The position numbers and the translations under genes were made by a program. Positions 17,885 to 25,815 of a stretch of 64,000 nt of DNA are shown here, piece after piece. The notes beneath the pieces were generated by a model that saw only the letters and a list, made by a program, of their open reading frames with translations, was not told where the DNA came from and ran no database searches. This stretch comes from Roseobacter cerasinus (GTDB lineage: Bacteria; Pseudomonadota; Alphaproteobacteria; Rhodobacterales; Rhodobacteraceae): NCBI RefSeq assembly GCF_009811755.1, contig NZ_BLIV01000008.1, positions 1 through 64,000 on the forward strand, in the 5' to 3' direction. Positions within the stretch are counted from its first letter, which is position 1. Every line of letters starts with the position of its first letter.

Positions 17885-17964
17885 TTACTTTTTACTTACG
17901 CCCCTCGTTTGGCTGTGCCGCGAAGTGATGCGTCATCGCTAAGAGACCACAAATGGAGGACACA

Positions 17965-18702
17965 ATGAACGATCAAGTCGCCGGTGAGCTTGCAGCACAA
18001 GGCTATTCGTACATCGCTGCGCCAGATTTTGGTGTCCCGAATGCCACGGACAGCGACTTTGCAAGGCTGGCCGATGAGTGGAACAGGCTTGAGACAGACA
18101 ACTACCTGCAGGAAAATGCGACGTTTCGGGAACGGCGATTTGGCAGGTTCGCTTATCAGCCCTCGACCCAGACCGTGGTGCAACTGAAGCATACGCCTTA
18201 TTTTCAAGCAGCAGGGACCAACACCTATGCCGGGGGCATCCACAGAGTGGTTGCACCCCTGACGGAGCAGTTCGCCAAGGACCCCCTGCTGTCTGATTTG
18301 ATCAAACAGGACTTCGACTGTTTTCCGACGCGATCCTTTGACAAGTCAGAGTGGTGGTATGTGGCCTGTCACCTGTTCCGCATCATTGGCCGCGATGGAG
18401 AAGAAGGTGAGCCCACACCTGAAGGCGTTCACCGAGACGACATCAACTATGGCGCCATGCACTTGATGGACCGGGTGAACGCGACCGGTGGTCTGTCACG
18501 TATCCACGCGGAAGATCATTCAATCGCTGCTGAGCTGTGCCTGAAAAACCGTCTCGATACGTTGTTTTGGGCGGATGAACAGGTCCTTCATTCCGTCACA
18601 CCCATCAGACCAAGCGACACGCAACGATCTGCGGTCCGTGACATCCTGATCCTTGGCTACACGCATTCCCCCAACATCCTAGAAGAAGAAGGAACATCAT
18701 AA
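17965..18702 (+). CDS. 2OG-Fe(II) dioxygenase, amino-acid hydroxylase type
   Basis: A 245-residue enzyme of the 2OG-Fe dioxygenase family that includes bacterial L-isoleucine 4-hydroxylase. Iron ligands are visible: H156 and D158 in GVHRDD, and H209 in QVLHSVTPIRP, with a following Arg suited to bind 2-oxoglutarate. The ATG at 17965 follows GGAGGACACA. It heads a rightward cluster and its stop is one base from the exporter start. Expected reaction: hydroxylation of a free amino acid or pathway intermediate; the substrate is unknown. Confidence 0.85.
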   Translation: MNDQVAGELAAQGYSYIAAPDFGVPNATDSDFARLADEWNRLETDNYLQENATFRERRFGRFAYQPSTQTVVQLKHTPYFQAAGTNTYAGGIHRVVAPLTEQFAKDPLLSDLIKQDFDCFPTRSFDKSEWWYVACHLFRIIGRDGEEGEPTPEGVHRDDINYGAMHLMDRVNATGGLSRIHAEDHSIAAELCLKNRLDTLFWADEQVLHSVTPIRPSDTQRSAVRDILILGYTHSPNILEEEGTS

Positions 18703-18703
18703 A

Positions 18704-19606
18704 GTGTCCTCATCCGCTGAACCGACAGCCACATTCAAGAACTTCTCCGCGCTGGTCATAGCATGTCTCGTGATTGTCTATCTCGTCTGGGGATCGACAT
18801 ATCTGGCCATCGCACTTGTTCTGGAAACCATGCCCCCACTCCTGCAAACCAGTGCACGTTTTCTGGCAGCAGGGGTTGTCCTAATTGCGTTCCTCGCCAT
18901 TCGGGGAACTCTTGTAATCCCGAGCTTGCGCCAATTGTTCAACTGCACTCTGGTTGGTGGCTCCATGCTGGGCCTGGGTGTCGGCGGAATTGCGATCGCA
19001 GAACAGACGATTTCCAGCGGCCTTGCATCTGTTGGGATCGCAACTGTTCCCATCTGGGCCGTTATCTTCTCGGGATTATTCGCGCGCCAATGGCCAAATA
19101 ATTGGGAATGGCTTGGACTGTGCCTGGGTTTCGCAGGGGTCATCCTTCTGAACATGCAAAGTGGCTTCGGGGCGACGGGCTGGGGCGCGCTCATTATCGT
19201 AATGGCAGCCCTTTTCTGGTCCTTGGGTTCCGTCGCAAGCAAGTTGTTGTCATTGCCCGCAGGCCCATCCGCTTACGCCTTTGAAATGCTCATGGGAGGC
19301 CTTGCGATCGGTATCATTGGTTTAGCTGTCAACGAGAGCTTCACCGTCTTTCCGTCCATGCGGTCCCTTGGTGCCTGGCTCTTTCTGGTAGTAGGCGGGT
19401 CTCTGTTTGCATACTCCGCATACATGTACCTGCTGCAGACGGTCCGGACCTCGGTGGCGACAAGTTATGCGTTCATCACGCCTGTCGTGGCCATCCTGCT
19501 TGGCGTCTACTTCCTGGAAGAAACGCTGGACGCTTACTCCTTTGGAGCGATGGTCTGCGTCATCGCTGGCGTCTTGTGCATCTTCAGAGGCCGGGAAGAA
19601 GGCTGA
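18704..19606 (+). CDS. EamA/DMT-family exporter
   Basis: Drug/metabolite-type membrane transporter, 300 residues, ten hydrophobic helices in two EamA repeats (LVWGSTYLAIALVLETMPP; SYAFITPVVAILLGVYFLEE). It starts with GTG one base after the dioxygenase stop. Family members often export amino acids and metabolites. In this cluster it most likely exports the product or relieves its accumulation. Confidence 0.88.
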   Translation: MSSSAEPTATFKNFSALVIACLVIVYLVWGSTYLAIALVLETMPPLLQTSARFLAAGVVLIAFLAIRGTLVIPSLRQLFNCTLVGGSMLGLGVGGIAIAEQTISSGLASVGIATVPIWAVIFSGLFARQWPNNWEWLGLCLGFAGVILLNMQSGFGATGWGALIIVMAALFWSLGSVASKLLSLPAGPSAYAFEMLMGGLAIGIIGLAVNESFTVFPSMRSLGAWLFLVVGGSLFAYSAYMYLLQTVRTSVATSYAFITPVVAILLGVYFLEETLDAYSFGAMVCVIAGVLCIFRGREEG

Positions 19607-19678
19607 TCTGAGCACAAACAACAACAAAATATCTGGAATTGGGGACTTAACTCACACTAACGATCAAGGAAGTCTGAT

Positions 19679-20263
19679 ATGTTTCACGACGAGCGAGTTC
19701 TTTTCATTGGCGATGGATCAGGTTGGAGTTTTCTAGCAGCGACCCAGCTTAGACGGCTTTGCGGTCAGGTTGATGCCATCTTCTGGGACCATGGAACCCC
19801 CCGCCCAAAGGATCACCTGAATTGGAAAGGCGACTGGATCTTCACCTTTAAGGCTGACCTTGTTCTTCCAGAAACAGTGCTTTCAAAGGCAAGAAAGGGC
19901 GCAATAAACTTCCATCCTGCGCCCCCATCATATCGCGGCATCGGCGGGTATTACTTCGCCCTCGCGGACGGGTGCAAAACCTTCGGGGCAACCTGTCACC
20001 ACATGGACGACAAGATCGACCACGGTGACATCATTGCCGTTGATCACTTTGCCGTCTTCGAAGACGAGACGCCGGCCAGTTTGACGGACCGCACCGCGCA
20101 CGTCTGCCTGGGTCTCTTCTATCGAATGATCAACCAGATAGATCGAACGGGCCAAATTGTTCCGGAAGACAGAGAGACGTGGGGGGACCACCTCTACACG
20201 CGCAAGCAGCTCTCAAAACTCCACAAAGAACAACGTGCTGCCAAACAGCTCTCACTCGCTTAG
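19679..20263 (+). CDS. Formyltransferase (formyl_trans_N) protein
   Basis: A 194-residue single-domain enzyme of the N10-formyltetrahydrofolate formyltransferase fold. The catalytic triad is visible: N77 and H79 in INFHPAPPSYRGIGG, and D114 in KIDHGDII. It lacks the C-terminal domain of methionyl-tRNA formyltransferase, so it resembles stand-alone enzymes that formylate amino sugars or amino acids. AAGGAAG precedes the ATG. In this cluster it probably puts a formyl group on an amine before cyclisation; the substrate is inferred only. Confidence 0.83.
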   Translation: MFHDERVLFIGDGSGWSFLAATQLRRLCGQVDAIFWDHGTPRPKDHLNWKGDWIFTFKADLVLPETVLSKARKGAINFHPAPPSYRGIGGYYFALADGCKTFGATCHHMDDKIDHGDIIAVDHFAVFEDETPASLTDRTAHVCLGLFYRMINQIDRTGQIVPEDRETWGDHLYTRKQLSKLHKEQRAAKQLSLA

Positions 20264-20279
20264 GGAAAGGCTTTACCAT

Positions 20280-21491
20280 ATGAAAATCGTACTCGCGTAT
20301 TCTGGCGGTCTGGACACTTCAATTGCGCTGTCATGGTTGCAAGATGCCTACGATGCTGAGGTTGTCGCATTCTGTGCCGACTTGGGCCAGAACGAAGATC
20401 TTTCCTTGGTCAGGCGGCGTGCTGAGAAGAATGGCGCGTCCGCGGTCTACATTGACGATCTTCGCGATGAATTTGTGTCTGACTTTGCCTTCCCAACACT
20501 GCGTGCGGCTGCTCTGTATGAACAGCGTTATCATATGGCGGCGTCTCTCGGGCGCCCTCTTATCGCCAAGCGTCTTGTTGAGATTGCTCACAGGGAAGGC
20601 GCTGATGCGGTCGCACATGGGGCAACGGGAAAGGGCAATGATCAGGTGCGCTTCTTCTCAAGCGTGACCGCCCTTGATCCGTCGCTGAAGGTCATCACCC
20701 CCTTGATGGAATGGGACCTCAAAACCAGGAGCCAGCAAATCGCATATGCAAAGGAGCGTGGTATTGAGCTGCCTCCCTTCAAAACAAGTCCCTACAGTCG
20801 GGACTCCAATCTTTGGGGGACCAGTGTGGAATGTGGCATCCTCGATGAAATCTCCGAGGCTCCGCCAAGCGATGCATATACCTTGACGGACGCACCAGGG
20901 AACCGGCCAGCTGAAGTCATTGAGATCGGCTTTGAGCAGTCCATTCCCACGCACATCAATGGCGAACGGATGACCTCTGCTGTTCTGGTTGAAAAGCTCA
21001 ATGAGATTGGCGGCCGTCACGGAATTGGCCGCCTCGACATCATCGAGAACCGACTGGTCGGCTTCAAGGTACGCGGTGTCTACGAGTCACCAGCGGCTGA
21101 AATCCTGTTCCAGGCAAAGCGGGAGCTGGACGCGCTGGTTCACGAGCGGGACCTTCTGCATATGATCCCTTATCTGTCGCAGCAGTACAGCCAACTCGTT
21201 TATGACGGGAAGTGGTTTAGCCAAGCGCGAGACGCATTGGATAGCTTCTTCATATCCATCGGTGACCGCGTCACGGGTGTCGTGAAGCTCGAGCTGACAT
21301 CCGGGCGCATTGCCGTTCTCTCCAGAGAGGCCAACCGATCTTTGTACAACTTGGATATCGCGTCATATGAATCTGAGTATGGCTTTGATCAGACAGCCGG
21401 TGTTGGGTTCGCCTATATCTGGTCAATGCAGGGACGTGTTGCAGCTCTGAACGATAAAGAGCGCAGATCGAACATGTCTCTTGCTTCTTAG
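20280..21491 (+). CDS. Argininosuccinate-synthase-like ligase
   Basis: A 403-residue ATP-dependent ligase of the argininosuccinate synthase family, full length. The PP-loop is YSGGLDTSIALSWL at the N-terminus, followed by GATGKGNDQVRF, SPYSRDSNLWGTSVECGILD and the C-terminal SYESEYGFDQTAGVGFAY. The ATG at 20280 is supported by GGGAAAGG upstream and by the KIVLAYSGG start. The housekeeping enzyme joins citrulline and aspartate. Here the clustering with EctC-, RidA- and ArgB-like genes, and the absence of argH, argue for a specialised paralogue. Confidence 0.87.
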   Translation: MKIVLAYSGGLDTSIALSWLQDAYDAEVVAFCADLGQNEDLSLVRRRAEKNGASAVYIDDLRDEFVSDFAFPTLRAAALYEQRYHMAASLGRPLIAKRLVEIAHREGADAVAHGATGKGNDQVRFFSSVTALDPSLKVITPLMEWDLKTRSQQIAYAKERGIELPPFKTSPYSRDSNLWGTSVECGILDEISEAPPSDAYTLTDAPGNRPAEVIEIGFEQSIPTHINGERMTSAVLVEKLNEIGGRHGIGRLDIIENRLVGFKVRGVYESPAAEILFQAKRELDALVHERDLLHMIPYLSQQYSQLVYDGKWFSQARDALDSFFISIGDRVTGVVKLELTSGRIAVLSREANRSLYNLDIASYESEYGFDQTAGVGFAYIWSMQGRVAALNDKERRSNMSLAS

Positions 21492-21884
21492 GTGCATCCA
21501 ATGTTGCAAAGCACAGAAAACGTGGATGGGATTTACCCATCCACGGGTGGATATGCACATTCGATGCTTATCGACGCCCCGTCTCGTTGGCTTGTCACAA
21601 GCGGAACCATGGGTCTTGATTGTGACTGGAACGCTCTGCCAACAATTGACGCGCAACTGGACGCAATCTGGACCAACATAGATGCGATACTGTCAGCGAA
21701 TGCCTTCTCTCTGAGCGACATTGTTCATCTGAACTGTATGCTTGCAGATCCTTCCTATTCCAAAGCGAACGCAGCGGCGATCCGAAGCGCCTTGAACGGT
21801 CGTGCCGTGCCCCGCACCGTCTTCTGCGTCCAACTGCTCGACCAATCATGGTTGGCGGAAATCCAAGTCACAGCGGCACAGTGA
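21492..21884 (+). CDS. RidA/YjgF-family protein
   Basis: A 130-residue RidA-like protein (SRWLVTSGTMGLDCDW; IWTNIDAILSANAFSLSDIV; GRAVPRTVFCVQLL). RidA proteins hydrolyse reactive enamine/imine intermediates. The C-terminus reads SWLAEIQVTAA where canonical RidA has a KVEIEAIA-type end. The start is GTG directly after the ligase stop, or ATG at 21501. Its place in the cluster suggests a step with an imine intermediate. Confidence 0.8.
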   Translation: MHPMLQSTENVDGIYPSTGGYAHSMLIDAPSRWLVTSGTMGLDCDWNALPTIDAQLDAIWTNIDAILSANAFSLSDIVHLNCMLADPSYSKANAAAIRSALNGRAVPRTVFCVQLLDQSWLAEIQVTAAQ

Positions 21885-21893
21885 GGGCTGTCT

Positions 21894-22274
21894 ATGATCA
21901 TTCAAAACCTGCACGACCTCCGAGGATCGCAAAGGTACACAAGCCGCCCGAATTGGGACTCGACGCGACTTATCGTTGCCGATGATCAAATGGGGTTTTC
22001 ACTTCATGTCACGCGCATCTTTCCCGGCGAAACCGGCCTAACCGAGTACCCTGAACATGTTGAGGCTGCCTATTGCCTCTCGGGCCGTGCAACGCTGATC
22101 TATGACGATGGAGCAACACGCACCGAGATCGCTCCTGGCGTCGTCTATGCGCTGAACCAACACGATCCCCACAGAATGGTTGTGCATGAAGAGCTTAACC
22201 TCGTCTGTGTGTTTAATCCCCCTCTCGCTGGTTCTGAAAACGTCTCGGCCAGCGCCGCAAAGGAGGCTCGCTAA
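21894..22274 (+). CDS. EctC-like cyclase (ectoine synthase family cupin)
   Basis: A 126-residue cupin with EctC features along its length: the MII(V)xNLxDLRG start, MGFSLHVTRIFPGETGLTEY, HVEAAYCLSGRATLIYDDG, PGVVYALNQHDPHRM and VCVFNPPLAG. EctC closes N-gamma-acetyl-diaminobutyrate to ectoine. No ectA, ectB or ask_ect is present here. Instead the neighbours encode a formyltransferase, ligase and kinase, so it is a solitary EctC acting on another substrate. Its stop overlaps the kinase start by one base. Confidence 0.85.
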   Translation: MIIQNLHDLRGSQRYTSRPNWDSTRLIVADDQMGFSLHVTRIFPGETGLTEYPEHVEAAYCLSGRATLIYDDGATRTEIAPGVVYALNQHDPHRMVVHEELNLVCVFNPPLAGSENVSASAAKEAR

Positions 22275-23152
22275 TGATACACCCGCCAGAAATCCAGCCA
22301 GAGGACCGCCACAGAAATCCTCGACTCGGCTGCAATGCCTGCGGCTCACCGTGCCAGAAGACTGTTTCACAAAGGCGGCCAGTCGTCGTCAAAATCGGCG
22401 GCGACATTGCGTCTAACGACCAGGCACTCAGCTTCTTCACCCAACAAGTCTTGGAGCTAAAGGGACGCGGCAAAGCGGTTATCGTCGTTCATGGAGGCGG
22501 GCCATCGATCAACTTGGCGCTGCAGCGTGAAGGGATCGCGTACCAGTTTTCTCAGGGCAGTCGGATAACGACGGCCGATGTGATGAACGTCGTGCAGAGA
22601 ACATTGCTTGGTGAGGTGAACCCACGTGTTGTTTCTGAGCTCAATCGCGCAAGGGTCCGCTCTGCCGGCATTTCGGGGCTGGACGGCCACTTCATCCCAT
22701 GTGAGCAATCTGACCCTGTGTTGGGGTTTGTGGGCAGGCCGTCGCAGCTAGACCCAAGCATGTTGTCGGCACTGTTAGACAACAACATCACGCCCGTCGT
22801 CGCTCCAATTGGGGTCGACAAACAGGGGCGTGTCCACAATGTGAACGCAGACACTTTTGCTGGGTTCATCGCTGAAAAGCTGCAAGCATCAGCGCTTCTG
22901 ATCTTGACCAACGTGAACGGTGTGATGACAAAATGTGGGACAACGCTGGAAAAGGTGTCCACCGAAGTCTTCGACAACCTCGTCAAAACAGGTTCCGTCA
23001 AAGGAGGAATGACGCCAAAGATACAAGCAGCCCTAAAAGCGTTCAGCCAAGGTGTGCCACGAGCTGTAATTGTTGACGGCCGCAAGGCCCGTTCTGCGGT
23101 TCGCGCGCTCGAAGGGTTTTCTGGCGTGGGAACGCATATCGCTGCTCCTTGA
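22274..23152 (+). CDS. Acetylglutamate-kinase-like enzyme
   Basis: Amino-acid-kinase-fold protein, 292 residues, of the ArgB family: VVVKIGGDIAS, VVHGGGPSINLAL, SGLDGHFIP, VNADTFAGFIAEKL, LTNVNGVM and GGMTPKIQAAL. It would phosphorylate a carboxylate (N-acylated acidic amino acid in the family). An unusual N-terminal extension of about 37 residues contains CNACGSPC. No in-frame alternative start before the kinase fold was found. The start overlaps the EctC-like stop. As part of this cluster it is likely a specialised paralogue rather than the housekeeping argB. Confidence 0.85.
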   Translation: MIHPPEIQPEDRHRNPRLGCNACGSPCQKTVSQRRPVVVKIGGDIASNDQALSFFTQQVLELKGRGKAVIVVHGGGPSINLALQREGIAYQFSQGSRITTADVMNVVQRTLLGEVNPRVVSELNRARVRSAGISGLDGHFIPCEQSDPVLGFVGRPSQLDPSMLSALLDNNITPVVAPIGVDKQGRVHNVNADTFAGFIAEKLQASALLILTNVNGVMTKCGTTLEKVSTEVFDNLVKTGSVKGGMTPKIQAALKAFSQGVPRAVIVDGRKARSAVRALEGFSGVGTHIAAP

Positions 23153-23203
23153 AACGACCCAATGCATCTGTCTCCCTGAGAGGCCGCCAGGGCCTCACAA
23201 ACT

Positions 23204-23228
23204 GCCCGGCCGCGTGCCGGGCTTTTTT
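23204..23228 (+). terminator. Rho-independent terminator of the EctC/ArgB cluster
   Basis: Perfect 7-bp GC stem GCCCGGC / GCCGGGC around CGCGT, directly followed by six T residues. It lies 52 bases past the kinase stop and fits as the end of the rightward cluster. Confidence 0.85.
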
Positions 23229-23398
23229 CACTGCGGATGCCCTGCATCCCTGTCGCCAGCCAAGCGATGATCCGTTGGCCGTAAATTGCCAGGGTACCTC
23301 CGCCGCCGCAGAGCGCGCATGTTGTCGATCTCAAGCGGTCCGTTTGCCTTTAAGGCGCAATACTTTGGATCAAAGTCTTGATCGGAGGGTTTTGGACC

Positions 23399-23698
23399 TC
23401 AATTCTGGAAGAGCGGGACGGTCGAGATCGACATCTTGGCGGACCCATTCTGTACGTCCCGCGCGTGCGCAATGTAGATCAGCGTCTGGTTGTCCTCATC
23501 CAGGATGCGTTTGACATTCAAAGACTTCCAGACAATCGACCTGCGCTCGGAGAAGACACTTTCGCCTTCATCCGACCGGTCGATATCGCCAACCAAGATG
23601 GGCCCGGTCTGGCGGCACGCAATAGAGGAGTTGAAGGGATCCGGGAGCTGACTTTGTCGTGGAAGGCGACAATCGAAAAATCCCCTCCCCTCCGATCG
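23399..23698 (-). pseudogene. creA: creA-like pseudogene with internal deletion
   Basis: The C-terminal half of a CreA-family protein is intact in one frame: SIACRQTGPILVG, ERRSIVWKSLNVKRILDED, TLIYIAHARDVQNGSAKMSI and the end STVPLF. Just upstream, in another frame, FSIVAFHDKV resembles the start of the mature CreA domain. The section carrying the conserved CYVSRAKTGG-type stretch is missing, and no signal peptide is found. It is therefore a deleted and frameshifted relic. The family's function is unclear. Bases 23229-23398 and 23699-23873 show no other gene I recognise. Confidence 0.65.
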
Positions 23699-23873
23699 AA
23701 GGATGGTTATCCAGCCCCCTACGTCTTGGCCACTGATCGAGGTTTCTCCAATCTGGTTTCTGAGACCGGCGGACGCATGTTGAGCGCCAGATGCGGGTTG
23801 GTGTGATCTATACTGAGACCTGGCATGGCACGCTTCCGGACCTGAGCGTCCACAAGCCGCCAACTATCGCACG

Positions 23874-24839
23874 CTAGCTGCCTCGCGCCCTTCGCTGTGC
23901 AACGGCGAACGCCAGCGCTGACACCAGAATGATCCCTTGCAACGCGTCCTTGGTGTTGAAGTTCAGCCCCATCAGGTTCAGGCCGTTGGCGACCATTCCA
24001 AGAAACAAAACCCCGGCCACAGTCCCCAAAACATTCGGACGACCGCGCGGATGTAAGGCTGCGCCGATAAACACAGCTGCGATGGCGTCCAGCAGGTAGG
24101 AAAAACCAGACAGCGGTGTGAACATCCGGATGTTTGCCGCTGCGATCAAGCCGCCAACAGCGCACGTCATCGCCGCGAAGACAAAGCACCCGAACAGGAT
24201 GCGATTGACGCGAATACCCGCCACAATGGCAGCGGGACGTTGCATGCCCATGGCATGGATACGTCGCCCCCAGATCGACCGCTCAAGCAGCAGGTAATAG
24301 ATGACGACCAAAACAGCGGCGATCACAGCCTCGGTTGGGACGCCAAGGATATCGCCTTGCGCGATATTGCGGAACTCGGTTGGCATCCGGCGATAGGAAA
24401 TCGGCCCCCCGCCATTGGTGAAAATGCGTTGTACGGATGACCCGATAAAGAAGGTGCTAAGCGTCGCCAGAAACGGGCTGATCCGTAAACCGACGACGAG
24501 GATTGCATTGAAAATCCCCACCAGTGATCCGCCGATCACGCCGGCACAGGCCGCGCTGAACCAGTCCAGGCCATAGGTGCTCATCGCGACGACGGCGAAA
24601 GCCGCGCCAAAATCCAGCGCGATGCCTATCGACAGATCAATGCCACCCGTCGCAACAATTAGGGTCAAACCAAGCGCCATGATCATGAGGATGGCCGAGC
24701 CTTCAACGATGTTCAAAAGGTTGCCACCTTGCAGGAACACGGGGTTCCAAAACGCGAAGAGCACAAAGAACGCGGCAAAGACGATCAGAAAGCCAAAGCG
24801 CAACAGAACATCGCGGAGGGTGTTCGCACGGGTCGTCAT
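23874..24839 (-). CDS. Sugar ABC transporter permease (RbsC type), second subunit
   Basis: Membrane permease of 321 residues with about nine hydrophobic helices. The RbsC-family motif GGIDLSIGIALDFGAAF lies after the fourth helix. I place the start at ATG 24839, one base after the preceding permease stop, because the longer frame runs back into that gene. It is the last of four genes of a ribose-type importer. Confidence 0.88.
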   Translation of the reverse strand: MTTRANTLRDVLLRFGFLIVFAAFFVLFAFWNPVFLQGGNLLNIVEGSAILMIMALGLTLIVATGGIDLSIGIALDFGAAFAVVAMSTYGLDWFSAACAGVIGGSLVGIFNAILVVGLRISPFLATLSTFFIGSSVQRIFTNGGGPISYRRMPTEFRNIAQGDILGVPTEAVIAAVLVVIYYLLLERSIWGRRIHAMGMQRPAAIVAGIRVNRILFGCFVFAAMTCAVGGLIAAANIRMFTPLSGFSYLLDAIAAVFIGAALHPRGRPNVLGTVAGVLFLGMVANGLNLMGLNFNTKDALQGIILVSALAFAVAQRRARGS

Positions 24840-24840
24840 C

Positions 24841-25815
24841 TTATCGACCCCGCTGTGCCAAGGCAGAGAACGCGACAACCACAACAATCAAAGACCCTTT
24901 GATCAGCCCGGTCCAAAACACATTCACGCCAATTGATTTGAACCCGATGGAAATCGCGGCGACCAAGAGCGCACCCAGCACAGCCCCCCAAAGTGTCACA
25001 ACCCGACGTGGTGAAAACGCGGCCCCGAGGAATGTGGCAAGGACCATTTCCAGCATCAGGTTGTCCTGCACCCCGGGGGAACTTCCAGAGCCCCGCGCCA
25101 GCAGGAAGAAACCGCACAAAAAGCCTGTGAACGCTGCGACGACAAAACTCTGTGCAACAAGGCGATTTGCGTCGATGCCCGAGATCTCGGCCGCATCCCG
25201 GCTGCCGCCTGCAGCCTGAAGGTTCAGACCCCAGCCCGTGCGATGGGCCGCAAAGAACAAGATCGCAACGATCAGCGCGACCAACAGAATACCGGCCGGA
25301 ATGCCCGCAATCTCTTGTGCCCGCAGCGCGACGATCCAACTGTGATCCACATTGATGCGGCGGCTCACTGTGATCACGTTGTTCACGCCGACCACCGCAA
25401 CAAACATGGCCAGGGTTGTCAAAAGCGGGGTCATCCCGATTTTTGTGATCAACACCGCGTTCGACAGGCCGACGACGATACACGCCGCCAGAGCCACCAC
25501 AGCGCACAACGCCAGTGGCATGCCGGATGTCAGCATTTGTGCGGTGATCCCGGCAGACAAAACGGCGGTTGCCGGTATGGACAGGTCAATCCCGCCCGAC
25601 ACAACGTCATCCCCGCCCGCCATCACCACAACAGCCAGCCCCGCGCAAACCAATACGACGGGCAGGCTTTGCATCACGATCAACTCCAGACTCTGCAAGG
25701 TCAGGAAATTCGGCGCGTGCAGGCTGATGTAGGTGAGTACGAGACCAAAGATGACAAGCGGCAGATATCCCACAAGATCAGTGATCTTCAAAACAGAGGG
25801 CACCTCACCCCGCAT
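24841..25815 (-). CDS. Sugar ABC transporter permease (RbsC type), first subunit
   Basis: A 324-residue permease of the ribose/xylose/galactose importer class, with the motif GGIDLSIPATAVLSAGI. The ATG at 25815 overlaps the end of the ATPase gene by 11 bases, indicating coupled translation. Two different RbsC-like subunits in one operon imply a heterodimeric channel. Confidence 0.88.
   Translation of the reverse strand: MRGEVPSVLKITDLVGYLPLVIFGLVLTYISLHAPNFLTLQSLELIVMQSLPVVLVCAGLAVVVMAGGDDVVSGGIDLSIPATAVLSAGITAQMLTSGMPLALCAVVALAACIVVGLSNAVLITKIGMTPLLTTLAMFVAVVGVNNVITVSRRINVDHSWIVALRAQEIAGIPAGILLVALIVAILFFAAHRTGWGLNLQAAGGSRDAAEISGIDANRLVAQSFVVAAFTGFLCGFFLLARGSGSSPGVQDNLMLEMVLATFLGAAFSPRRVVTLWGAVLGALLVAAISIGFKSIGVNVFWTGLIKGSLIVVVVAFSALAQRGR

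Noticed and set aside
21894-22274. Ordinary ectoine biosynthesis operon
   Set aside because: ectA, ectB and ask_ect are absent and the flanking enzymes are of other types.
20280-23152. Housekeeping arginine biosynthesis as the explanation for ArgG- and ArgB-like genes
   Set aside because: The genes are interleaved with EctC-, RidA-, formyltransferase and dioxygenase genes and lack argC, argJ, argH or argF neighbours; not excluded until the rest of the genome is seen.
23240-23398. Minus-strand stretch with codons resembling protein (NGPLEIDNMRALRRRR)
   Set aside because: It follows the creA relic but I could not match it to a family, and there is no start codon or ribosome site.
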